From positions 1,013,972-1,077,971 of the forward strand of contig NZ_ML214298.1 of the NCBI RefSeq assembly GCF_004698125.1: a stretch of DNA of 64,000 nucleotides, given 5' to 3'. Within the stretch, counting starts at the first letter, position 1, and each line of letters opens with the position of its first letter. The position numbers were made by a program, and so were the translations under genes. Source of the stretch: Halosimplex halophilum (lineage in GTDB: Archaea > Halobacteriota > Halobacteria > Halobacteriales > Haloarculaceae). Shown piece after piece: positions 51,600-60,561 of the stretch. A model generated the notes under the pieces. It was not told where the DNA came from. It worked only from the letters and a program-made list of their open reading frames with translations, and searched no databases.

Positions 51600-52793
51600 T
51601 CAGACGCCCTTCCGCATCAGGTGGCTGCGGAGCACGTCGTTCTCCTTGGTGCCGGCGACGGGGTTGACGAGCACGACCACGTCGTCGCTCCCGAGGTGGC
51701 CGCCGTCGGCGAGTTCTTGCGCGGCGGCGGCGCCGACGCCGCCGGTCGCGCTGGCCTCGATACCCTCGGCGTTGAGCTGGACCGCCGCCTCGAGCGCGTC
51801 GTCGTCGTCCGCGCCGACCGCCCAGCCGCCGGTGTCGCGGACGGCCTCCAGGGCGAGCGCGCCGCCGGCGGGGTCCGGGACCTCCAGCGAGCCGACGAGC
51901 GTGTCCGGGCGCTCCCACGCCTCGGTGTCGTCGTCGCCCGCGTCGTCGGCGGCGACGACCGGCGCGCAGTTCTCGGGCTGTGCGACGTGCAGGGCGGGTG
52001 CGTCGTCGACGAGCCCCGCGGCCTGCAACTGCTCGGCGGCGAGGTGGCTGCCGACGACGCCGAGGCCGTGACCGGTTGGGTGGACGACGGCGTCGGGGAC
52101 CTCCCAGTCGAGTTGCTCGACGACCTCGAACAGGAGCGTCTTGGCGCCCTCGTGGCGGTAGGGGGTGTCGAACGGCGCCAGCGAGTGCCAGTCGGTGTTG
52201 TCGTCGCTCATCGCGCCCTCGAAGGCGTCGACGGCGTCCGGGTAGCGGCCCTCGACGACGCTCATGTCGCCGCCGTGGACGTTGGTCATCGCCTTGGCGA
52301 CGAACGTCGAGCGCGTCGGGACGAACGCCTCCGACTTCAGTCCCGCGCGGGCGGCGTAGGCGGCGGCGCTCTGGCCCGCGTCGCCCGTGGTCGGGAGCGC
52401 GACTTTCTCCGCGCCGTGGTCGCGGGCGGCGGTCACGGCGAGGGCTGTCCCGCGGTCGGCGGTCGTCCCGGTCGGGTTCGCGCCCTCGTCTTTGACGTAG
52501 ACGGCGCCGACGCCGAGTGCCTCGGCGAACTCCGGCGCGGGGATCAGCGGCGTCGTCCCCTCGTCGAGCGTCACGAGCGAGTCGGCGGGGAACGGCAGGA
52601 GGTCGGAAAAGCGAGCGATGCCGTCGAACCGCGCCGCGCCGAGCGATTCGCGGGTCACCTCGGCGGCGTCGGCGTCGTAGCTCGCGCGGAGGACGCCGCC
52701 GCAGTCGGGACAGCGCCGCGGGGCCGCCGCGGGGTCGTGGGTCGCCGCGCAGTCGGCGCAGACGAGGCCGTCGAGCGACGTGGTCGTGTCCAT
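51600..52793 (-). CDS. Threonine synthase-like protein lacking the PLP lysine
   Basis: A 397-residue member of the fold-type II PLP family most similar to threonine synthase. An N-terminal zinc ribbon (CADC and CPDC, about 12-31) precedes the catalytic domain. Where ThrC has NPTGSFKDRG with the Schiff-base lysine, this protein reads NPTGTTADRG: Ala112 replaces Lys. The phosphate-binding glycine loop is kept in altered form (TTGDAGQSAAAY). The protein probably cannot carry out normal PLP chemistry, and may be a regulatory or divergent paralogue. A true thrC should exist elsewhere in the genome. Its 3' end abuts repeat copy 3. Confidence 0.82.
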   Translation of the reverse strand: MDTTTSLDGLVCADCAATHDPAAAPRRCPDCGGVLRASYDADAAEVTRESLGAARFDGIARFSDLLPFPADSLVTLDEGTTPLIPAPEFAEALGVGAVYVKDEGANPTGTTADRGTALAVTAARDHGAEKVALPTTGDAGQSAAAYAARAGLKSEAFVPTRSTFVAKAMTNVHGGDMSVVEGRYPDAVDAFEGAMSDDNTDWHSLAPFDTPYRHEGAKTLLFEVVEQLDWEVPDAVVHPTGHGLGVVGSHLAAEQLQAAGLVDDAPALHVAQPENCAPVVAADDAGDDDTEAWERPDTLVGSLEVPDPAGGALALEAVRDTGGWAVGADDDDALEAAVQLNAEGIEASATGGVGAAAAQELADGGHLGSDDVVVLVNPVAGTKENDVLRSHLMRKGV

Positions 52794-52936
52794 ACCCGGA
52801 GCGCGGGATGCCATCGACTAAGCACTGTCCGTTCGCGGCCGCTGGGGCGGCGAACGGGTTCGGGGCTCGGCAGGAGGCCCCTCCGCGAGCGGACGGAGAC
52901 AGGGGGCGTTTAGTGGGTCGGGCCGAAGGGACCGGT

Positions 52937-54229
52937 ATGAGCGAGGTCGTCATCGTCGGCGGCGGACTGGCGGGCCTGGTCGCGGCGCGGCGCCTGGCCC
53001 GGGACGAGGCGGACGTGACGCTGTTCGAACGCCGCGCGGAACTCGGGGGACGGGTCCGCTCGCGCGAGGTCGACGGCTTCACCCTCGACCGCGGGTTCCA
53101 GGTCCTCTTTTCGGCCTACCCGGCCGTCCGCGAGGAACTCGATCTGGGCGCCCTCGATCTCCGCACGTTCGCCCCCGGGGCGACCATCGCCCGCCCGGAC
53201 CACCGCTCGACGCTCGCCGACCCGTTCCGCGCGCCGCTGGCCGCCGTCGAGTCGGCGATGAACCCAGACGTGACCCTGCTGGACAAGCTCCGCGTGCTCA
53301 GGCTCCGCCGTGAACTCGGCAACGCCGACCCCGACGAGCTCCTCGACGGCCCGACCGAGAGCATCCGCGAGTACCTCGACGGGAAGGGGTTCTCCGAGAA
53401 GTTCGTCGAGAACTTCGCCGCGCCGTTCTACGGCGGTATCACGCTCGACCGCTCGCTGTCGACCGACGCCGGCGTCTTCCGCTACACCTTCTCGATGCTC
53501 TCGCGCGGGAAGACCGCCGTCCCCGCCGACGGCATGGGCGCGATCCCGCGGCAACTCGCCGCCCGCGCCCGCGAGGCCGGTGTGTCCATCCGGACCGGCA
53601 CCGAGGTCACCGCGGTCGAAGGAGCGGCCGGCGACGGGGCTACGGGGGAGGGGGGTACCGGTAAGGCGACCGTCGAGACCGGGGGCGAGACGGTCGACGC
53701 CGACGCCGTCGTGGTCGCGACCGACCCGCGGACGGCCCGCCAGCTGACCGGCGTCGAGTCGATCCCGACCGACGCGCGGGGCTGTGTCACCCAGTACTTC
53801 CGGACGCGCGAACACCGCTCGCTCGACACCGGCCACCGGCTCGTCCTCAACGCGGTCGACAGCTGTCCCAACACCGTCGCGCCCCTCTCGACGGTCGCGC
53901 CGGAGTACGCCCCCGACGGCCACGCCCTCCTCTCGGCGACGACGCTCGGCGTCCCCGACCGGAGCGACGAGGAACTCGCCACGGCGGTCCGCGACGCCCT
54001 GGTCACCTGGTACCCCGAACACCGCTTCGACGACCTCGAACTGCTCGCGACCGACCGCGTCGAGTTCGCCCAGTTCGACCAGCCGCCGGGCTTCCGCGAC
54101 GGCCTCCCCGCAGCCGACGCCCCCGAGGGCCCGGTCTACCTCGCCGGCGACTACACGGAGTGGTCCTCCATCCAGGGCGCGCTGGAGAGCGGCCGGGCCG
54201 CAGCCGAGGCGGTCTCGGACGACATCTGA
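52937..54229 (+). CDS. FAD-dependent amine oxidase/protoporphyrinogen-oxidase-like oxidoreductase
   Basis: Flavoprotein of 430 residues of the FAD-dependent amine-oxidase/phytoene-desaturase superfamily. The dinucleotide-binding motif VIVGGGLAGLVAARRLA lies at about 5-21, followed by the family block ERRAELGGRVRSREVDGFTL. The C-terminal FAD-contact segment is VYLAGDYTEWSSIQGALESG followed by RAAAEAV (about 395-421). Substrate is not determined; carotenoid, quinone or porphyrin-type compounds are options. The ATG at 52937 immediately precedes the first beta-strand. Confidence 0.88.
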   Translation: MSEVVIVGGGLAGLVAARRLARDEADVTLFERRAELGGRVRSREVDGFTLDRGFQVLFSAYPAVREELDLGALDLRTFAPGATIARPDHRSTLADPFRAPLAAVESAMNPDVTLLDKLRVLRLRRELGNADPDELLDGPTESIREYLDGKGFSEKFVENFAAPFYGGITLDRSLSTDAGVFRYTFSMLSRGKTAVPADGMGAIPRQLAARAREAGVSIRTGTEVTAVEGAAGDGATGEGGTGKATVETGGETVDADAVVVATDPRTARQLTGVESIPTDARGCVTQYFRTREHRSLDTGHRLVLNAVDSCPNTVAPLSTVAPEYAPDGHALLSATTLGVPDRSDEELATAVRDALVTWYPEHRFDDLELLATDRVEFAQFDQPPGFRDGLPAADAPEGPVYLAGDYTEWSSIQGALESGRAAAEAVSDDI

Positions 54230-54318
54230 GCCGCCGCCGTCCGGAACTTCTCGTGGGTCTCCGGCATCACCCGGCGTGCGACCGAATGCCTAAGTCCTCC
54301 CCCGCCCCACTCTCACCC

Positions 54319-54456
54319 GTGAACGCGCTCGACCGCCTGGGGCCCGCCTGGACGACGGCCGGGGCGACGCTGGCCAGTTACGGCCTGATCCTCCTGCTGC
54401 TGTTCGCGGTGCTGTTCGTCGTCCCGTTCCTCGTTTACTCGCAGGTACTGGCCTGA
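54319..54456 (+). CDS. Very small single-span membrane protein
   Basis: A 45-residue protein read from the GTG at 54319 (MNALDRLGPAWTTAGATLAS), with one strong hydrophobic segment YGLILLLLFAVLFVVPFLVY and almost no tail. An in-frame ATG 33 bp upstream is possible. However, CCTAAG about 28 bp before the GTG has the placement of a TATA box, which favours the shorter, leaderless form. Function unknown. It lies between the FAD oxidoreductase and a convergent lipoprotein gene. Confidence 0.5.
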   Translation: MNALDRLGPAWTTAGATLASYGLILLLLFAVLFVVPFLVYSQVLA

Positions 54457-54495
54457 CTGGATCGGTCGGTTCGACGACGATCGCCGGGCGGCGGC

Positions 54496-54966
54496 TCAGT
54501 CCTCGCCGGTCGTCGCGCTCATCCCGTGTCCGTACACCGAGATGGCGACGAAGAAATCTTCCGACGAGTCGTCGGCTTCGACCCAGACGCCGATGGCTCC
54601 GCCGTGGTCGGCCGACGCCCGGACGTACAGCAGGCCAGTCGCGCTCGACTCGTCCAGTGGCGCCGCCGTGTCGCCCGGTTCGATCGACAGCTCGTAGCTC
54701 TCACGCCACTCGTAGTCGGACTCCGGGACCGTCCCCTCCGCCGCGGCCGCCTCGAAGTCGTCGCGGAAGGAGTCCGGCCGCTCGTCGAAGGGGTCGACCG
54801 GACCGACCTCCCAGACCCGAAGGTCGACGCTCCGGGTCTCGTCGCTCTCGTTCTCGACGGCGTAGGGCGGTCGGTCGTCGGAGTCGCCGCCGCCCACGAG
54901 CGAGCACCCGGCCATCGTGACCGCTGCGGGGACGGCCGCGAGCAGGCCGCGCCGCGTCGCGTCCAT
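54496..54966 (-). CDS. Small lipoprotein, unknown function
   Basis: A 156-residue protein with a short export signal (MDATRRGLLAAVPAAVTMAG) and lipobox Cys (TMAGC, about residue 21). An acidic linker then leads to one beta-sandwich-like domain (PYAVENESDETRSVDLRVW, YELSIEPGDTAAPLDE, GLLYVRASADHGGAIGVW). The domain layout resembles small extracellular Ig-like domains of haloarchaeal lipoproteins. Its ATG overlaps the stop codon of the DUF5800-like gene by one base, so the two are translationally coupled. Confidence 0.7.
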   Translation of the reverse strand: MDATRRGLLAAVPAAVTMAGCSLVGGGDSDDRPPYAVENESDETRSVDLRVWEVGPVDPFDERPDSFRDDFEAAAAEGTVPESDYEWRESYELSIEPGDTAAPLDESSATGLLYVRASADHGGAIGVWVEADDSSEDFFVAISVYGHGMSATTGED

Positions 54967-55163
54967 CAGTCGACGATGTCGGCGATCCGGCGGGGCTCGC
55001 CCGACAGCGCGGGGTCGCTCTCGACGAGCTTCAGCACCTCGTGGTCCGTGACCTCCGGGTAGGACTTCTGGGTCGCGTCCTCGATGAGCGACTTCTCCAG
55101 GCGGAAGTCGTGGCCCTCGTACACCACGTCGACCCCCTGCTCGTCGAACGAAAGTACGGTCAT
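54966..55163 (-). CDS. DUF5800-like small protein
   Basis: A 65-residue protein: MTVLSFDEQGVDVVYEGHDF, then EKSLIEDATQKSYPEVTDHE and LSGEPRRIADIVD. This sequence pattern is one I recall for the haloarchaeal DUF5800 family. Predicted as a compact alpha/beta protein with no catalytic motif; role unknown. It is first in a two-gene operon with the lipoprotein gene. Confidence 0.75.
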   Translation of the reverse strand: MTVLSFDEQGVDVVYEGHDFRLEKSLIEDATQKSYPEVTDHEVLKLVESDPALSGEPRRIADIVD

Positions 55164-55337
55164 GCTCGCCGGTAGGCCGTCGGCGGATAAATATCTGGAG
55201 ATCCGCGCCGTTCCGTGGGAGCCGCCCGCCGGCCACGCGCCGGCCGAGCCGACGACCGTCGGCGCCGTCAGACGCGCGTCAGACGCCCGTCGTGCGCGGT
55301 GTGAGGGTTTATTACGACCGAAATCGCTATATCGGGT

Positions 55338-56552
55338 GTGCCGATCCGCTCGGACCCGCTCGACGAACTCGCGATCCCCGACGGGACCACGGTCGAGGAG
55401 CACGACCTGGTGACCGACGGGGACGTGATCGTCGGCGGGCAGAGCACCGTCGAGTTCGGCGTCCGCGGCGACGACGTGATGGCGGGCGAGCGGGTCACCT
55501 TCGAGGGCCACATCGAGGCCGCGGGCGACTGCCGGCTGGACATGTGGAGCGAGGTCGAGGAGGACGTGCTCGTCGGCGGCGACGCCTACCTCGGCGAGCG
55601 GACCCGGGTCGGCGGCGAGCTCAAGGTCGCCGGCAACGTCGACATCGGCGACGACGTGGACATCGAGGAGAGCTTCGAGGCCAGCGGCCACATCGTCATC
55701 CGCAACCCGATGCCGACGGTGGTCTTCCTCGTCGTCTACCTCTCGCAGCTGCTGCGCATCGGCGAGGAGGAGGCCGCCGAGGACCTCGCCTCCCAGCTCG
55801 TCGACGCCGAGGACGACGAGGACCAGCCGGTCGTCATCCCGCGCGGCGCGCGGGTCAGCGACGACGCCTGGCGCGTCTCGACGCCGGCCACCGTCGGCGA
55901 CGGCTGCCGGCTCCACGGCAACGTCCGCGCCGAGTCGCTCGACGTGGGCGAGGACAACACGATCTTCGGCAGCCTCCGCGCCCGCGGCGACGTGGTCGTC
56001 GGCGCCGACACCGAGATCAAGGGCGACGTGACCACCCGCGGCGGCGACGTGTTCGTCGCGAAGGGCGCGACCGTCTGGGGCGACATCTCCGCCGAGGACG
56101 TGGAGCTCCACGAACACGCCGTCGTCGAGGGGAAGATCCGCGTCAGCGGCGAACTCACGCAGGTCCGCGACGCGCTCGGGCCGGCGCCCGCCGACGACGA
56201 GGAAGCCCCGGCCGGCGACGAGACCAACGACGAGGAAGCGGCGACCGACGACGGAGCGGACGAACGGACCGACGCCGACGCGGACGACGACCCGCCGGAG
56301 CCCGACGACGGTACCGACGCCGACGGGGCCGACGAGGACACGGACACCGTCGACGACGCCGAACCTGGCGACGACGAAGCCGGTTCCGGCGACGAAGCCG
56401 GGACCGACTCGGACGAGGACCCGCCGGCGGTCGAGAGTCGCGAGGCCGTCGAGGCGGAACTGGACGGCGTCGTCCCGATGATGGGCGGCGACGCGGACCA
56501 CAGCGAGAACGGCCACGACGAGGACGCCGAGATCGCTCCCGACGCGGACTGA
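55338..56552 (+). CDS. Bactofilin-like polymer-forming protein with acidic tail
   Basis: A 404-residue protein with two right-handed beta-helix segments of the bactofilin type (polymer-forming cytoskeletal family). The first (about 30-125) has VEEDVLVGGDAYLGERTRVG and VAGNVDIGDDVDIEESFEAS. The second (about 185-280) has DNTIFGSLRARGDVVVGADT and WGDISAEDVELHEHAVVEGK. A hydrophobic stretch (PTVVFLVVYLSQLLRIG, about 131-147) separates them. Residues about 285-404 are a highly acidic, Asp/Glu/Ala-rich tail. Bactofilins build nucleotide-free filaments, and a scaffold role at the membrane is inferred. The GTG start sits about 27 bp after GTTTATTACG. Confidence 0.78.
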   Translation: MPIRSDPLDELAIPDGTTVEEHDLVTDGDVIVGGQSTVEFGVRGDDVMAGERVTFEGHIEAAGDCRLDMWSEVEEDVLVGGDAYLGERTRVGGELKVAGNVDIGDDVDIEESFEASGHIVIRNPMPTVVFLVVYLSQLLRIGEEEAAEDLASQLVDAEDDEDQPVVIPRGARVSDDAWRVSTPATVGDGCRLHGNVRAESLDVGEDNTIFGSLRARGDVVVGADTEIKGDVTTRGGDVFVAKGATVWGDISAEDVELHEHAVVEGKIRVSGELTQVRDALGPAPADDEEAPAGDETNDEEAATDDGADERTDADADDDPPEPDDGTDADGADEDTDTVDDAEPGDDEAGSGDEAGTDSDEDPPAVESREAVEAELDGVVPMMGGDADHSENGHDEDAEIAPDAD

Positions 56553-56608
56553 CCGCGGCGGGGTGGCCGGACCGAAAGCGGCTTTTCGCGGCCCCGGGAA
56601 GTAGGGGT

Positions 56609-57790
56609 ATGCTCTCTATCGCGCTTGCCGGCAAGCCCAACGCCGGCAAGTCGACCTTCTACAAGGCGGCGACGATGGCCGACGTGGACGTGGGCAACTA
56701 CCCGTTCACGACCATCGACGCCAACCGCGGCGTCACCCACGTCCGCACGGACTGCCCCTGTCTCGACCGCGACGAGCGCTGCGGCGACGAGAACTGCCAC
56801 GACGGCAAGCGGTTCGTCCCCGTCGAGCTGCTGGACGTGGCCGGGCTCGTCCCCGGCGCCCACGAGGGCCGCGGCCTGGGCAACCAGTTCCTCGACGAAC
56901 TGTCGAACGCCGACGCCATCCTCCACGTCGTCGACGCTTCTGGAGGTACGGACGAGGAGGGCGAGCCCGTCGAGGTGGGCGAACACGACCCCGTCGAGGA
57001 CCTGCAGTTCATCGAGGAGGAGATGGACCTGTGGCTGGCGAGCATCGTCGACCGCAACTGGGAGGGCGTCGAGCGGGCCTCGCGCTCGCCCGACTTCGAC
57101 ATCGACGAGGAGCTGACCGAGCTGCTGACCGGCGTCGGCGCGACCGAACTCGACGTGGCGCGCACCCTGCGGGACCTCGACTACCCCGACGACCCGATCC
57201 AGTGGACCGACGAACACCGCGAGGAACTCGCCGCCGAGATCCGCGAGCGGACCAAACCCATCGTCGTCGTCGCGAACAAGGCCGACGTGGCGCCGCCCGA
57301 GAACCTCCAGGCGCTCAAGGAGCGCAACGAGGCGACCATCCCCGCCACTGCCGACGGCGAACTGGCCCTCCGGAAGGCCGCCGAGGCCGGCGTCGTCGAC
57401 TACGACCCCGGCGACGCCGATTTCGAGATCGTCGGCGACGTGAGCGACCAGCAGGCCCAGGGGCTCGAACAGATCCGCGAGGTGATGGCCGAGCACGGCG
57501 GCACCGGCGTCCAGCAGGCGCTCGACACCGCCGTATACGACGTGCTGAACCGGATCACGGCCTACCCCGTCCAGGACGAGACTCACTGGACCGACGGCCA
57601 GGGCAACACCCTCCCCGACGCCTTCCTGCTCGGCGAGGGCTCGACGCCGAAGGACCTTGCCTACGCCGTCCACTCCGACATCGGCGACGGCTACCTCCAC
57701 GCCGTCGACGCGCGGAAGAACATGCGCATCAGCGACGAGGAAGAACTCGACGAGGGCGACGTGATCAAGATCGTCTCGACGGCGAACTGA
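56609..57790 (+). CDS. ychF: Obg-like GTPase/ATPase YchF
   Basis: P-loop NTPase of 393 residues; YchF/OLA1 proteins prefer ATP and act in translation and stress control. Walker A is GKPNAGKST (about 8-16), the switch region GNYPFTTIDANRGV, G3 DVAGLVPGAHEGRGLGNQFL and G4 NKADV. A Cys-rich insertion (CPCLDRDERCGDENC) after the first strand is usual in archaeal members. The C-terminal TGS domain (AYAVHSDIGDGYLHAVDARK) binds RNA or ribosome. GGCTTTTCGC about 27 bp upstream of the ATG supports a leaderless start. Confidence 0.93.
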   Translation: MLSIALAGKPNAGKSTFYKAATMADVDVGNYPFTTIDANRGVTHVRTDCPCLDRDERCGDENCHDGKRFVPVELLDVAGLVPGAHEGRGLGNQFLDELSNADAILHVVDASGGTDEEGEPVEVGEHDPVEDLQFIEEEMDLWLASIVDRNWEGVERASRSPDFDIDEELTELLTGVGATELDVARTLRDLDYPDDPIQWTDEHREELAAEIRERTKPIVVVANKADVAPPENLQALKERNEATIPATADGELALRKAAEAGVVDYDPGDADFEIVGDVSDQQAQGLEQIREVMAEHGGTGVQQALDTAVYDVLNRITAYPVQDETHWTDGQGNTLPDAFLLGEGSTPKDLAYAVHSDIGDGYLHAVDARKNMRISDEEELDEGDVIKIVSTAN

Positions 57791-57827
57791 AGCGGGCGGC
57801 GGCCCGGGCAGCGAACCGGACGGCCCG

Positions 57828-58268
57828 TCACCCGGAGAGACGGGCCCAGAGACGTGCGAGCAGGCCCGGATCCGACGAGCCGGAACCGCTGTCGGACCCG
57901 GCGAGCGACCAGCCGGCGGCGTCGGCCACCTCGGCGGGCCGGCGGAACTCCCAGCCGGTCGCGTCGGCGATCCGGCGGTCTTCGGGCGTCGTGCCGACGA
58001 AGACGTGCCGCGGCGCGTCGCTGTCCTCGCGGATGCCCTCCATGACGAGCCAGATGTCCCGGTCCCCGAGGTCGAAGTCCTGCTGTACGTCGCGCTCGGC
58101 GACGAATTCGGCGACCGCATCGGTGTCGTTGGCGACGACGCCGACGTAGCGGCTCCACTCGCGGGCGTCCGCGAAGACCGCCTCGGGGTCCCCGAACTCG
58201 CGGATCGCCGCCAGTTCGAACGCGAGGGTCATCTCGCCGCTCCGGTCGCCCTCGGCCGCGATGCTCAT
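57828..58268 (-). CDS. DUF7124-like haloarchaeal protein
   Basis: A 146-residue acidic soluble protein. The body MTLAFELAAIREFGDPEAVF followed by ADAREWSRYVGVVAND and RHVFVGTTPEDRRIADATGW is a pattern I recall for the haloarchaeal DUF7124 family. A Ser/Gly-rich spacer and a short amphipathic helix (LLARLWARLSG) end the chain. No catalytic motif is seen and the function is unknown. It converges on ychF from the right and is itself preceded by the IMPDH-like gene on the same strand, 45 bp away. Confidence 0.7.
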   Translation of the reverse strand: MSIAAEGDRSGEMTLAFELAAIREFGDPEAVFADAREWSRYVGVVANDTDAVAEFVAERDVQQDFDLGDRDIWLVMEGIREDSDAPRHVFVGTTPEDRRIADATGWEFRRPAEVADAAGWSLAGSDSGSGSSDPGLLARLWARLSG

Positions 58269-58313
58269 GCCCGACCGATCGGCGGCCCGACGGAAAACAA
58301 CCGCGCCCGCCGG

Positions 58314-59378
58314 TCAGTCGTCGACGACGACGGTCTCCCAGTCGTGGTCGCCGTGGGCGCCCTCCCGCTCCTTGGCGGCCTGCTCGACGCGGATGAACTC
58401 GGCGCGCTCGCGGGCCTCGGGGATGGTGTGGCCGCCGCAGTAGGACAGTCCCGAGCGGATGCCGGCGCAGAACTCCTCGGCCACGTCGGCCAGCGGGCCC
58501 TTGTACTCGGTGAACCCCTCGACGCCCTCGTCGGCGTCGACCTCGGCGGCGGCGTCCTCCTTGTCCGTGCGCTCCTCGGCGGCGGCGGTCGTCGCCATGC
58601 CCCGGGACTTCTTGTAGCGCTCGCCGTCGACCTCGACGATCTCGGGCGGCGTCTCCTCGGTGCCGGCGAAGAGGCTGCCCATCATCACCGTGTCGGCGCC
58701 GGCCATCAGCGCCTTGACCGCGTCGCCCGACGAGCGGATGCCGCCGTCGGCGACGATGGGGATTCCCAGGTCGTCCGCGGCGTCGGCGCAGTCGTCGACG
58801 GCGGTGAGCTGTGGGACGCCCGCGCCGGCGACGCGGCGGGTCGTACAGTGGGAGCCGGGGCCGATGCCGACCTTCACGCAGTCGGCGCCGGCGGCCGCCA
58901 GGTCGCGGACGCCCTCGGGCGTGGCGACGTTGCCGACGACGAGATCGGTGTCCGGGAACTCCGCGCGGAGGCGTTCAACGGTGTCGAGACACCGCTCCAG
59001 GTGGCCGTGGGCCACGTCGACCATCACGCAGTCGACGCCGGCGTCGACGAGCGCCGCAGTCCGCGCGACGGCGTCCTCGGCGATGCCGACGGCGGCGCCG
59101 ACCGGCTGACCCGCGTCGACGACCTGTTCGACGGCCGCGGCCTGCTCGTCGACGCCGAGGAAGCGGTGGATCGTGCCGAACCCGCCGGCTCGACCGAGCG
59201 CCACGGCCGCCTCGGGGCCCGTCACGGTGTCCATCGGGGCCGACAGGAGGGGCGTGTCGAGTTCGATGTCGGGCGTCAGCTGCGTCGAGAGGTCAACGTC
59301 GCTCCGGCTGTCGACCGGCGACCGCTGGGGGACCAGCAGTACGTCGCCGTACGAGAGCCCGGTTCGGAGGTCGTCCAT
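58314..59378 (-). CDS. IMP dehydrogenase / GMP reductase family enzyme without CBS domains
   Basis: Purine-nucleotide oxidoreductase of 354 residues. The (beta/alpha)8 barrel shows the N-terminal [20 protein letters not shown], the substrate loop [14 protein letters not shown] with catalytic Cys178, the phosphate site [20 protein letters not shown], and the mobile flap region RGMATTAA...[12 protein letters not shown]. The pair of regulatory CBS domains usual in IMPDH is absent, with the barrel continuous through about 75-110. The enzyme may therefore be a GMP reductase or a CBS-less IMPDH. Base-level data cannot separate these. Confidence 0.85.
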   Translation of the reverse strand: MDDLRTGLSYGDVLLVPQRSPVDSRSDVDLSTQLTPDIELDTPLLSAPMDTVTGPEAAVALGRAGGFGTIHRFLGVDEQAAAVEQVVDAGQPVGAAVGIAEDAVARTAALVDAGVDCVMVDVAHGHLERCLDTVERLRAEFPDTDLVVGNVATPEGVRDLAAAGADCVKVGIGPGSHCTTRRVAGAGVPQLTAVDDCADAADDLGIPIVADGGIRSSGDAVKALMAGADTVMMGSLFAGTEETPPEIVEVDGERYKKSRGMATTAAAEERTDKEDAAAEVDADEGVEGFTEYKGPLADVAEEFCAGIRSGLSYCGGHTIPEARERAEFIRVEQAAKEREGAHGDHDWETVVVDD

Positions 59379-59488
59379 ACCGCCACAACCGTAACGCGTC
59401 CGGCCGTATAGCCGTGACGGTCCCGGGTCGGCGTATGCGGTGCCTACTCGCCTCGGAGCCGGCGGACCCGGGCCGCCGTCCGTTCCGG

Positions 59489-60343
59489 TCAGCCCAGCGG
59501 CCGGAACCACACCGCGGCGACCAGCGCCGCGAGGAACAGGTACGACCCGCGGATGAGCAGCATCGTCGCCAGTTCCGGCTCGGCGCGACGGGCGACGAGT
59601 GCGACCGCCCCGAAGACGAGCGCCGCGGCGCCCGCGCTGGGCGGGACGGCCCGCAGCCCGAGCGCGAGCGCGACGACCGCGACCATCCCGGTCGCCATGA
59701 GCGCGTAGGCGGCCCGGTGGGCGCCCCGCTCGCCCAGCACGACCGCGACCGTCCGCTTGTCGATCGATCGGTCGTAGTCGTAGTCCTGGGCGTCGTCGAT
59801 CACCTTGATCCCCGAGAGGAAGAGCAGGAAGACGCCGGCGAGCCCGACGACCGCGGGCGTGAGCCGGCCCGCCTGGACCTGGAAGCCGCCGAGGAGCGCG
59901 AGCGCGATCCCGGTCGGATACCCCATCGTGGCGCCGACGGTGTTGGTGTCCAGCTGCGGGGCGTGGAAGTAGCCCAGCGCCCACGTCGGCGCCGTTAGCG
60001 CGGCCGCGCCGGGCCCGCCGAGCGCCCAGACGGCCGCGAGCGCCGCCAGGAACCCCGCGGTCGACCCGGCGAGCGCGCGCCGGCAGGCCGGCGCCGAGAG
60101 CGGGTGGCTGTCGTCCTCGTCGCGGACGTGGAAGTCCACGTACCCGTCCTTGACGTGGGCGGTGTAGACCGCGAAGAACAGGGCCGCGACGTGCGCGGCG
60201 GCCGCCGCGGGGTCGACGGCGCCGGCGAAGACGCCGCCGAACAGCGACGCCGCCAGCGGCGGCAGCATGAACACCGGGTGCACCTGCGAGAGCAGCGCTC
60301 GAACGGCCGGAGTTTCCCCGCCGGCGTGCGTGGCCTCCCCCAT
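59489..60343 (-). CDS. UbiA-family prenyltransferase
   Basis: Membrane enzyme of 284 residues with about eight spans that should join an isoprenyl diphosphate to an acceptor (lipid head group, quinone or haem precursor). The Asp-rich motifs are present: KDGYVDFHVRDEDDSHPL after the second span (about 61-78) and the second motif DDAQDYDYDRSIDKRTVAV (about 181-199). The spans between and after match the UbiA helical bundle. The ATG at 60343 (MGEATHAGGE) is preferred to one nine codons upstream. Acceptor is not determined. Confidence 0.88.
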   Translation of the reverse strand: MGEATHAGGETPAVRALLSQVHPVFMLPPLAASLFGGVFAGAVDPAAAAAHVAALFFAVYTAHVKDGYVDFHVRDEDDSHPLSAPACRRALAGSTAGFLAALAAVWALGGPGAAALTAPTWALGYFHAPQLDTNTVGATMGYPTGIALALLGGFQVQAGRLTPAVVGLAGVFLLFLSGIKVIDDAQDYDYDRSIDKRTVAVVLGERGAHRAAYALMATGMVAVVALALGLRAVPPSAGAAALVFGAVALVARRAEPELATMLLIRGSYLFLAALVAAVWFRPLG

Positions 60344-60453
60344 GGAGTCCCGTTCGGCCGGGAGCACCAACCTTCTTTCGCAGGATCAGGTCCCGGCGGC
60401 CCGCGACCGCCTCGACCGCACGTTTTTCCCGGGCGGGCGCCCTCCCTGCGGCC

Positions 60454-60561
60454 ATGACGTGGGCCGACCTCTTCGAGCGGGCAGCCGACCGCGAGGTGAC
60501 GAGCGAGGCGGTGCGAGCGGCGCTCCGCGAGCGCCGGACGGAGTCCGGTGGGGAAGCGTGA
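60454..60561 (+). CDS. 35-residue leader-like protein coupled to the PIN-like gene
   Basis: Encodes MTWADLFERAADREVTSEAV followed by RAALRERRTESGGEA, an amphipathic helical peptide. Its TGA overlaps the GTG of the next gene in a GTGA arrangement, the classic sign of translational coupling. I recall similar tiny genes in the same position in other haloarchaea. An antitoxin or cofactor role for the following PIN-like protein is possible, but unproven. CGTTTTTCCC about 30 bp upstream can act as a TATA box. Confidence 0.6.
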   Translation: MTWADLFERAADREVTSEAVRAALRERRTESGGEA

